A stretch of 64,000 nucleotides of DNA, from positions 414,075 to 478,074 of the forward strand of contig NC_020302.1 of assembly GCF_000341345.1 (NCBI RefSeq). The letters run 5' to 3'. Within the stretch, counting starts at the first letter, position 1, and the number at the start of each line of letters is the position of its first letter. The position numbers and the translations under genes were made by a program. Positions 57,646 to 64,000 of this stretch are shown piece by piece. This stretch comes from Corynebacterium halotolerans YIM 70093 = DSM 44683 (GTDB lineage: Bacteria > Actinomycetota > Actinomycetes > Mycobacteriales > Mycobacteriaceae). The notes beneath the pieces were generated by a model. It did no database searches, had not been told where the DNA came from, and saw only the letters and a program-made list of their open reading frames with translations.

Positions 57646-58269
57646 ATGCTGCACGAACTCGACGAACTGCCGGGCGTCTTCCGGTCCGAACCGACCATCC
57701 ACCCCGATGAGCGGGGCACCTTCCACGAGTGGTTCAAGGCCTCCGAGTTCGAGGCCGCCACCGGGCACCCCTTCGACCTGCAGCAGGCGAACATGTCCAC
57801 CTCACGGGCAGGGGTGCTGCGCGGCCTGCACTTCGCGGACGTGCCGCCCGGCCAGGCGAAGTTCGTGGCCTGTGTCGCGGGGCGCATCCTCGACGTCGTC
57901 GTGGACGTGCGCGTCGGCTCGGAGACCTTCGGCCGCCACGTGGCCCTGGAGCTCAGCGCCGACAACCGCCACGGCGTCTACCTCCCCGTCGGCTTCGCCC
58001 ACGCCTTCCTCGCCCTCGAGGACTCGACCGTGGCGTACCTGACCACCTCCGAATACGCCCCCGGCGTCGAGCACGGCGTCTCGCCGTTCTCCGCGGGCAT
58101 CGACTGGCCGGAGATGGATTTCCTGCTCTCGGACAAGGACCGCGACGCCATGACGCTCGACGACGCCCGCGCGGCCGGCGTGCTGCCCGACGTCGACGAG
58201 TGCCGGGCCCACGAGAACGAGCTGCGGGACGGCTGGGTGCTGGCCAACGAGCAGGCGGGGCAGTGGTGA
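57646..58269 (+). CDS. rmlC: dTDP-4-dehydrorhamnose 3,5-epimerase
   Basis: Third step of dTDP-rhamnose synthesis. 207 aa cupin: [30 protein letters not shown] with the catalytic histidine, [30 protein letters not shown]. Here it is free-standing, not fused to RmlD as in some corynebacteria; no rmlD lies in the window. A -10 TAAGCT (57633-57638) ends 7 nt before the ATG, so it has its own leaderless promoter. The stop overlaps rmlA (GTGA). Confidence 0.93.
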   Translation: MLHELDELPGVFRSEPTIHPDERGTFHEWFKASEFEAATGHPFDLQQANMSTSRAGVLRGLHFADVPPGQAKFVACVAGRILDVVVDVRVGSETFGRHVALELSADNRHGVYLPVGFAHAFLALEDSTVAYLTTSEYAPGVEHGVSPFSAGIDWPEMDFLLSDKDRDAMTLDDARAAGVLPDVDECRAHENELRDGWVLANEQAGQW

Positions 58270-59147
58270 AGGGCATCATCCTCGCCGGCGGCACCGGCTC
58301 CCGCCTGCGCCCCATCACCCTGGGGGTGTCCAAGCAGCTGGTGCCCGTCTACGACAAACCGATGATCTACTACCCGCTGACCACCCTCATGCTGGCCGGC
58401 ATCACGGACATCCTGATCATCACCACGGGTGAGGACCGGGCCCAGTTCGAGCGCCTGCTGGGCGACGGCTCGCAGTTCGGCATCCGGCTCAGCTTCGCCA
58501 CCCAGGACACCCCGCGCGGCCTGGCCGAGGCCTTCCTCATCGGCGCGGAACACATCGGCACCGACTCCGTGGCGCTGGTGCTCGGCGACAACATCTTCTA
58601 CGGCGCGGGCCTGGGCACCCGGCTGCGGCGCTTCACCGAGCCCGCGGGCGGGGCGATCTTCGCCTACTGGGTGGCGCACCCGCAGTCCTACGGGGTCGTC
58701 GAGTTCGACGCGGGGGGCACGGCCCTGTCCCTGGAGGAGAAGCCCGAGGCACCGAAGTCCAGTTTCGCGGTGCCCGGCCTGTACTTCTACGACAACGACG
58801 TCATCGACATCGCCCACGGACTGCGCCCCTCCGACCGGGGCGAACTCGAGATCACCGACATCAACAACGAGTACCTGCGCCGCGGGAAGCTGAAGGTGGA
58901 GGTTCTGCCGCGCGGCACGGCGTGGTTGGACACCGGCACCTTCGACACGCTCATGGCCGCGGGCGACTTCGTGCGCACCATCGAGCAGCGCCAGGGTCTG
59001 AAGATCGGGGCGCCGGAGGAGGTGGCGTGGCGGATGGGCTACATCGACGACGCACAGCTCGGCGAGCTCGCCCGGGAGCTGCGCAACTCCGGCTACGGGG
59101 ACTATCTGCTGGGCATCCTCGGCCGCGAGCGGGAGATGCGCGGGTAG
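58266..59147 (+). CDS. rmlA: glucose-1-phosphate thymidylyltransferase
   Basis: First step of dTDP-rhamnose synthesis: dTTP plus glucose-1-phosphate to dTDP-glucose. 293 aa: [70 protein letters not shown] start overlapping the rmlC stop by 4 bp, so rmlC-rmlA are coupled. Confidence 0.96.
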   Translation: MKGIILAGGTGSRLRPITLGVSKQLVPVYDKPMIYYPLTTLMLAGITDILIITTGEDRAQFERLLGDGSQFGIRLSFATQDTPRGLAEAFLIGAEHIGTDSVALVLGDNIFYGAGLGTRLRRFTEPAGGAIFAYWVAHPQSYGVVEFDAGGTALSLEEKPEAPKSSFAVPGLYFYDNDVIDIAHGLRPSDRGELEITDINNEYLRRGKLKVEVLPRGTAWLDTGTFDTLMAAGDFVRTIEQRQGLKIGAPEEVAWRMGYIDDAQLGELARELRNSGYGDYLLGILGREREMRG

Positions 59148-59151
59148 GAGG

Positions 59152-59511
59152 TCACTGGCGCGGGTCGTGGTCGGAGCCGGCCTCCGGCTCGCCCTCAGGC
59201 TCCTCGGCGGAGGCGGCACCACGGCCGTTGCGTTCGGAGGGGTTGCCCGGCGCGGCCGGTGGCTCGGGGGATTCGTGCCGCTTCTGGGCCCGCCGCATCC
59301 GTTCCGCCTCCTCCCGGGCGCGGCGTTCCTTGAACCGGTTCTTCTCGATGGTCCACAGGAACTCCTCGTCGTCATCCGGTCCCTTGATGGCGCGGGGCTG
59401 TTGCTGCTGGGCCGGTTCGACCCGGTTGCGCTTCCACGTGCCCGGTCCGAAGGCCTTCCACACCAGCACGACGGCGACGATGATGAGCAGAATGAGCAGC
59501 AGACGTCCCAT
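59152..59511 (-). CDS. single-pass membrane protein, unknown function
   Basis: 119 aa: N-terminal helix (MGRLLLILLIIVAVVLVWKAF) then a charged cytoplasmic part with a coiled region (KNRFKERRAREEAERMRRAQKR) and a disordered Pro/Glu tail. Strong SD AAGGAGG. Convergent with rmlA, with only 4 bp between the stops; divergent from DUF4229. Confidence 0.78.
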   Translation of the reverse strand: MGRLLLILLIIVAVVLVWKAFGPGTWKRNRVEPAQQQQPRAIKGPDDDEEFLWTIEKNRFKERRAREEAERMRRAQKRHESPEPPAAPGNPSERNGRGAASAEEPEGEPEAGSDHDPRQ

Positions 59512-59582
59512 GAGATCCTCCTTCTGACCCCCACTTTACGGTGCTTGGCAAATGGCCAAAACGGTTGAGTAGGCTCAGGGGC

Positions 59583-59921
59583 GTGACTGCACCTGAACCC
59601 ACGGCCCCGAACAACCAGAATGAACCTCCCCAGCTGGATCCCGAGCTCCGGAAGAGGGCGAATGCCGCCCTGCTCAAGTACGGCGGAGCACGGATCCTGC
59701 TGTTCATCGTGCTCACGGTGGTCATCCAGGGCGTCGCCACGCTCATCGGCGCCCCCGTGCCCCTGGTGATGTCCGCGCTGCTCGCGCTGCTCGTGGCGTT
59801 CCCGCTGTCGATGCTGGTGTTCAAGAAGCTGCGCCTCGAGGCCACCCGGTCCGTCGGTGCGTGGTCCGCTCAGCGCCGGGCGCGCAAGGACTGGGTCAAG
59901 CAGGAGCTGGCGGGACGCTGA
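59583..59921 (+). CDS. DUF4229 family membrane protein
   Basis: 112 aa. Two membrane helices (about 32-52, 57-78) after a Pro/Asn-rich start and a basic C-terminal tail; matches actinobacterial DUF4229. The GTG at 59583 is 7 nt after a -10 TAGGCT (59570-59575), i.e. leaderless; the ATG at 59541 would precede the promoter. In actinobacteria this family is commonly next to menA. Function unknown. Confidence 0.8.
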   Translation: MTAPEPTAPNNQNEPPQLDPELRKRANAALLKYGGARILLFIVLTVVIQGVATLIGAPVPLVMSALLALLVAFPLSMLVFKKLRLEATRSVGAWSAQRRARKDWVKQELAGR

Positions 59922-60174
59922 CCCGGACGGCTCGGGGACGGCTCGGCGGGGCCGACCGCTTGCGCCGCCGTGAGCCGCGATCAAATCCACGCGGGGAGTG
60001 GCTGAGCGGGCCCCTGGGCGGGACTTGGAGGGGTGGGTGCGTGGAATTGACCGCAGGGGCTGCCCCACCCGATTCGGAAGCCCGGGAGGCTGGGCGCCGC
60101 AGCTCCTCGGTGGGGTTGCCCGGTACCGGAACGCCGGCCAGTTCGTGGATCCGCCAGGAAGTGGCCGCCGGTCC

Positions 60175-61119
60175 CTACCGCCCGAACAGCAGCGCGATGA
60201 CCAGCATCGCCGGCAGGGACGCGAACGTCGTGAGGAACACCGAGTCCCGGGCGACGGTCATGCCGCGCTCGTAGGTCGCCGCGTAGTTGTAGACGTTCTG
60301 CGCGGTCGGCAGCGCCGCCAGAATCACCGCGACATAGAGCATGTCGCCGTCGAGACCGAGTGCCAGGCCGAGGAGCCAGGCGATCAGCGGCATGCCCACG
60401 ACCTTGAGCAGCGTCGCCGTGATCGCCCCGGGCCGGTCCTCGGCCGAGGACAGCGCGCCGCCGGAGACCAGGGAGGCACCGAAGCTCATCAGGATCATGG
60501 GGATGGACGCCCCGCCGAGAATCTCGATCGGCGCCATGACCGGCTCCGGGATCGTGATGTCGGCCAGCGAGACCGCCAGGCCCGCGAAGGACGCCAGCAC
60601 CACCGGGCTCAGCAGCGCGTTCTTCACCGCCTCGGCGACCTTCGCGCCCGTCGAGCGGCCACCGGCACCGGCGGTGTTGTCGGTGCCGATAGCCGCGAGA
60701 ATCATCGGGGTGAACACGACCATCTGCAGCACCAGCACCGGCACGACGTGGGTGGCGTCGCCGATGACGTAGATGCTCACCGGCAGGCCGATGTTCACGG
60801 AGTTGAAGTAGCTTGACGACGCCGCGCCCATCGCCGTCGTCGCCACGTCCTGCCGGAAGGCGAACGCCGAGATGACGCAGTAGACGGCCGCCGTCGCGGC
60901 CGTCGCCAGGAAGATGACCAGGACCACCGGGGAGAGGAAGTGCCCCGGATCGGACTCCGCCACCGAGGAGAACAGCAGTGCCGGGGTAGCGGCGAAGAAG
61001 GCCACCCGGTTGAACATCAGACGTTCCGAACCGCCGCCGATCACCCCGCGCCGGGCCAGGAGATAACCGACCGCGATTACCGCCAAGATAATGGCGAAGC
61101 CGGTGACGACCCCACTCAT
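60175..61119 (-). CDS. AEC family auxin-efflux-type transporter
   Basis: 314 aa, ten hydrophobic segments with the AEC duplicated five-helix layout: VAFFAATPALLFSSVA, FNSVNIGLPVSIYVIGD, and in the second half PMILMSFGASLVSGG and AALPTAQNVYNYAATYERG. Substrate likely a small carboxylate; unknown. ATGA overlap with menA suggests co-expression. The 253-bp gap on its downstream side (59922-60174) shows no gene. Confidence 0.9.
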   Translation of the reverse strand: MSGVVTGFAIILAVIAVGYLLARRGVIGGGSERLMFNRVAFFAATPALLFSSVAESDPGHFLSPVVLVIFLATAATAAVYCVISAFAFRQDVATTAMGAASSSYFNSVNIGLPVSIYVIGDATHVVPVLVLQMVVFTPMILAAIGTDNTAGAGGRSTGAKVAEAVKNALLSPVVLASFAGLAVSLADITIPEPVMAPIEILGGASIPMILMSFGASLVSGGALSSAEDRPGAITATLLKVVGMPLIAWLLGLALGLDGDMLYVAVILAALPTAQNVYNYAATYERGMTVARDSVFLTTFASLPAMLVIALLFGR

Positions 61120-62021
61120 GCCAGGGCCTGCCCGCCCCAGAACAGGGTCACGGCGGTGATCACGGCCCACAGCAGCATGGCGCGCCCCGTCGAGCCGAGC
61201 ACCGGGATCAGGTCCCGGCCGGTCGCACCGCGGGTGACGGTGAGGACGCCCGAGATCGCCAACGGCAGGGCCACCACGGCCAGGACGGTCGGCAGGAACA
61301 CGGCCGCCAGCAGCAGGGAAACCACGAACGGGACCGACACCAGGCCCACGTAGAGGCGACGGGTCCAGGCGTCGCCGAGACGCACCGCCAGCGTGATCTT
61401 GCCGGTGGCGGAGTCGGTGGGGATGTCGCGCAGGTTGTTGACCAGATTCACCCCGGCCGACATCGAACCGATCGCCACGGCCCCGCCCAGGCCGACCCAG
61501 CTGACGGCCTCCGCCTGGGTGAACTCCGTGCCGAGCACGGCGACGAGCCCGAAGAAGACGAACACGGCGACCTCGCCCAGGCCCCGGTAACCGTAGGGGT
61601 TCTTCCCGCCGGTGTAGAACCAGGCGCCGGCGATGCACACCGCGCCGACGAGGATGAACCACCAGGCACTGGCCAGGGCCAGGGCGATGCCCGCGACCCC
61701 CGCGACGCCGAAGGAAGTGAACGCCGCCGCCTTCACGTGGGCGGGGGCGGCCAGCCCACCGCCGGTCAGGCGCGTCGGGCCGGTACGGTCCTCGTCGGTG
61801 CCGCGCACTCCGTCGGAGTAGTCGTTGGCGTAGTTCACGCCGATGATCAGCGCCCACGCCACCACCAGGGCGAGCAGGGCCCGCCACCAGGAGAAGCCAC
61901 CGGCGAGTGCGGCGGCTCCGGAGCCGACGATGACCGGCGAGAAGGCGTTGGCCCAGGTGTGCGGACGGGCACCCTCCAGCCAGTCGCGGGCGGTGGCGGG
62001 GTGGGAACGGTCAATGGCCAT
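61116..62021 (-). CDS. menA: 1,4-dihydroxy-2-naphthoate polyprenyltransferase
   Basis: Prenylates dihydroxynaphthoate in menaquinone synthesis. 301 aa, about nine helices. Aspartate-rich motifs NYANDYSDGVRGTDED and NNLRDIPTDSATGK bind the polyprenyl pyrophosphate through Mg. Start: ATG 62021; GTG at 62027 has GGAG 6 nt upstream and may be the true start; the very long frame upstream belongs to no protein. Menaquinone is the electron acceptor of the SdhAB complex at the start of the window. Confidence 0.95.
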   Translation of the reverse strand: MAIDRSHPATARDWLEGARPHTWANAFSPVIVGSGAAALAGGFSWWRALLALVVAWALIIGVNYANDYSDGVRGTDEDRTGPTRLTGGGLAAPAHVKAAAFTSFGVAGVAGIALALASAWWFILVGAVCIAGAWFYTGGKNPYGYRGLGEVAVFVFFGLVAVLGTEFTQAEAVSWVGLGGAVAIGSMSAGVNLVNNLRDIPTDSATGKITLAVRLGDAWTRRLYVGLVSVPFVVSLLLAAVFLPTVLAVVALPLAISGVLTVTRGATGRDLIPVLGSTGRAMLLWAVITAVTLFWGGQALA

Positions 62022-62225
62022 GGACACATTGTGCTCCATCACGGGACCCGACGGGCACGGAGGGGGTACGGGCTTCCCGGCGAGCCGGAGGGAACCGGGT
62101 ACCGGCCACCGGGCCCGTCGCGGGGGCATCGCCCTTGAAAACCCCGGATCCGGGGGCCACACTGGAGTGTGACCGGCGCCACCCGTGGTCCGGTCCGGCC
62201 GACCGCCAACCGGAAGGGATGCCTC

Positions 62226-63215
62226 ATGGCCCACGTCGTTGTCCTGGCCACCGGCGGGACGATCGCCTCCACCGCGGACGCCTCGGGCGGGTCCGTCGCC
62301 ACCCGGACCATCGATTCCCTGCTCGGCGGGGGCCGGACCGGGGACGCCACGGACGCCACGGACGTCACGGTGGAGGGAAGGGACGTCCTCCACACCAACT
62401 CCTTTCTCCTGACCCACCGGGATCTGCGCGCCATCGCCGAGGCCGTCGTCGAGGAAAATGCCCGCGGCGACGTCGACGGGATCGTCGTCACGCACGGCAC
62501 CGACACCCTCGAGGAGACGGCCTTCCTCGTCGATCTCCTCCACCACGGGGACAAACCCGTGGTCTTCACCGGCGCGCAGCGGGCCGCCGACGACCCGGCC
62601 CCGGACGGCCCGGGAAACCTGCGGCAGGCGATCGCGGCGGCGGCCTCGCCCGACACACGGGGACTCGGGGTGCTGGTCGGCTTCGCCGGATACCTGTACC
62701 CCGCCCGTGGAACGCGTAAGGCCCACACCATCAACAGCGCCGCCTTCCGGCACACCGACGGGGGCGCCATCGGGAGCACCACCGGCGACCGGGTCAACAT
62801 CTGGGCGGCACCGCGGCGGGGGCCGAGGCAGCCGCCGGTGACCATCCGCTTCGACACCACCCGGGTCGACGTCGTCGTCTCCCACCCGGGTGCGGACGCC
62901 GCGCTCGCGGAGGCGGCGGTCGACGCGGGCGCGGTCGGGGTGATTCTCGCCGGGACGGGCACCGGCAACGCCAACCGGGCCCTGCTGGAGTGGGCCCGCC
63001 GGGCGGTGGCGCAGGGAGTGTCGGTCGGCCTGTCCACCCGGGTCGCCGAAGGTCCCGTCACCCCGGTCTACGGCAACGGCGGCGGCCACGACCTGGTGGC
63101 CGCCGGGGTCGTGCCGTACGGCTCCCTGCCGCTTCCGCAGGCGCGGATCCTCGCCTCCTACCTGCTCTCCACCGACCGTTTCCCCACGGACGAACTGGTC
63201 CTGCCCTATATCTGA
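62226..63215 (+). CDS. asparaginase
   Basis: 329 aa, type I/II asparaginase family: first catalytic threonine in LATGGTIAST, second in VVTHGTDTLEET with downstream Asp/Lys region PVVFTGAQRAADDPAPDG, and YGNGGG near the C-terminus. No signal peptide, so cytoplasmic. Hydrolyses asparagine or a related amide. SD GGAAGGG. Followed 23 bp on by a deacetylase-like gene, which raises the possibility that the substrate is an amide in a catabolic pathway. Confidence 0.92.
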   Translation: MAHVVVLATGGTIASTADASGGSVATRTIDSLLGGGRTGDATDATDVTVEGRDVLHTNSFLLTHRDLRAIAEAVVEENARGDVDGIVVTHGTDTLEETAFLVDLLHHGDKPVVFTGAQRAADDPAPDGPGNLRQAIAAAASPDTRGLGVLVGFAGYLYPARGTRKAHTINSAAFRHTDGGAIGSTTGDRVNIWAAPRRGPRQPPVTIRFDTTRVDVVVSHPGADAALAEAAVDAGAVGVILAGTGTGNANRALLEWARRAVAQGVSVGLSTRVAEGPVTPVYGNGGGHDLVAAGVVPYGSLPLPQARILASYLLSTDRFPTDELVLPYI

Positions 63216-63238
63216 TCCACTGAGAGGAAAAGATTCTC

Positions 63239-64000
63239 ATGTCCAAGGACATCACGATCGCATTCGGAATCGACGTCGACGCGGTCGGCGGCTGGCTGGG
63301 CTCCTACGGCGGTGAAGACTCTCCCGGGGACATCTCCCGCGGCGTGTTCGCCGGGGAGGTCGGCGTTCCCCGCCTGAAGAACCTGCTGCAGAAGTATGAC
63401 CTGCCGGCGACCTTCTTCTGGCCGGGGCACTCGATCGAGACCTTCCCCCGGCAGTTCGATGAGACCGTCGAGGCCGGCTTCGAGATCGGCATCCACGGCT
63501 ACAGCCATGAGAACCCGCTGGCGATGACCCGGGAGCAGGAGACTGAGATCCTCGACTACTGCATCGGCCTGATCGAGCGGCGCACCGGTGGCCGCCCGAC
63601 CGGCTACGTGGCCCCGTGGTGGGAGTTCTCCCACATCACCAACGAGCTGCTGCTCGACCGCGGCATCACCTACGACCACTCCCTGATGCACCGCGACTTC
63701 GAGCCCTACTACGTCCGGGTGGGCGACAGCTGGACGAAGATCGACTACGACAAGCCCGCCTCCGAGTGGATGAAGCCGCTGGAGCGCGGCGAGGAGACCG
63801 ATCTGGTCGAGATCCCCGCCAACTGGTACCTCGACGATCTGCCGCCGATGATGTTCATCAAGTCCAGTCCCAACAGCCACGGCTTCGTCAACCCGCGGGA
63901 CATCGAGGAGATGTGGCGCGACCAGTTCGACTGGGTGTACCGGGAGTACGGGCAGGCGGTCTTCCCGATCACCATCCACCCGGACGTCTCCGGCCGTCCG
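63239..64000 (+). CDS. polysaccharide deacetylase family protein (partial, runs off the end)
   Basis: 254 codons are visible and the frame is open to the last base. NodB-like fold: [17 protein letters not shown] near the N-terminus, [28 protein letters not shown] with the metal histidines, and [10 protein letters not shown]. No signal peptide, so cytoplasmic, in contrast to wall deacetylases; such proteins include PuuE-type amidohydrolases acting on cyclic amides or N-formyl compounds. Immediately downstream of the asparaginase gene with GAGAGGAAAAGA as SD. Confidence 0.85.
   Translation, partial: MSKDITIAFGIDVDAVGGWLGSYGGEDSPGDISRGVFAGEVGVPRLKNLLQKYDLPATFFWPGHSIETFPRQFDETVEAGFEIGIHGYSHENPLAMTREQETEILDYCIGLIERRTGGRPTGYVAPWWEFSHITNELLLDRGITYDHSLMHRDFEPYYVRVGDSWTKIDYDKPASEWMKPLERGEETDLVEIPANWYLDDLPPMMFIKSSPNSHGFVNPRDIEEMWRDQFDWVYREYGQAVFPITIHPDVSGRP

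Noticed and set aside
59990..60060. tRNA-Ser-like D-arm (GTGGCTGAGCGG)
   Set aside because: No matching acceptor stem, anticodon arm or T-loop (GGTTCGAATCC type) could be found on either strand.

Overview
The window is chromosomal DNA of a high-GC actinobacterium, almost certainly a Corynebacterium. The evidence is the gene order (sdhAB, DUF445, murB, fadD, mshA-gpmA-senX3-regX3, ppx-proC, the small ribosomal protein bS22, then a large haem cluster running into ccdA-resB-ccsB), mycothiol biosynthesis (mshA), a fused HAD-GH65 phosphorylase, and many genes whose start codon lies 6-8 nt after a -10 hexamer (leaderless mRNAs). The species cannot be named from this window. No phage, IS, CRISPR, rRNA or tRNA genes were seen.

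Layout. 1-9.96 kb: succinate dehydrogenase sdhA-sdhB and a small membrane protein, a 29-codon leaderless ORF, DUF445, DUF2516, a DeoC-like protein without the catalytic lysines, LmeA-like lipid-binding, methyltransferase and DUF2505 genes, and murB. 9.97-13 kb: an RDD membrane protein, a 0.53-kb tandem array of 93-bp palindromic units, and an acyl-CoA synthetase. 13-24.3 kb: mshA, gpmA, the SenX3-RegX3 phosphate two-component system, a large FtsX-type ABC permease with no ATPase beside it, a cysteine-rich protein, ppx, a Lys/Ala/Pro-repeat membrane protein and proC. 24.5-26.7 kb: excisionase-type HTH protein, bS22 (33 aa), SerB-like HAD phosphatase and glutaredoxin-like protein.

26.8-44.6 kb is the haem cluster: hemA, hemC, a small unknown gene, hemD (SUMT-UroS fusion), hemB, two membrane proteins, a full-length P-type ATPase that has lost its catalytic residues, an inserted-looking AbrB/ABC-transporter cassette flanked on both sides by dispersed palindromes related to the 10.6-kb array, hemE, hemY/cgoX, a membrane protein, a guanidine-III riboswitch controlling an SMR guanidinium exporter, and hemL. 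A phosphatase, TlpA-like thioredoxin, CcdA, ResB and CcsB (System II cytochrome c maturation) follow, so haem synthesis is linked to haem attachment.

49.7-64 kb: HAD-GH65 disaccharide phosphorylase, XRE regulator, old yellow enzyme, a secreted protein, rmlB, a frameshifted pseudogene, rmlC-rmlA (dTDP-rhamnose precursors), small membrane proteins, an AEC transporter overlapping menA (menaquinone), an asparaginase and a polysaccharide deacetylase that runs off the end.

Most notable: the guanidine-III riboswitch/Gdx pair, the catalytically dead P-type ATPase inside the haem cluster, the DeoC pseudoenzyme, and the dispersed palindromic repeat family that forms one tandem array and brackets the AbrB-ABC cassette.
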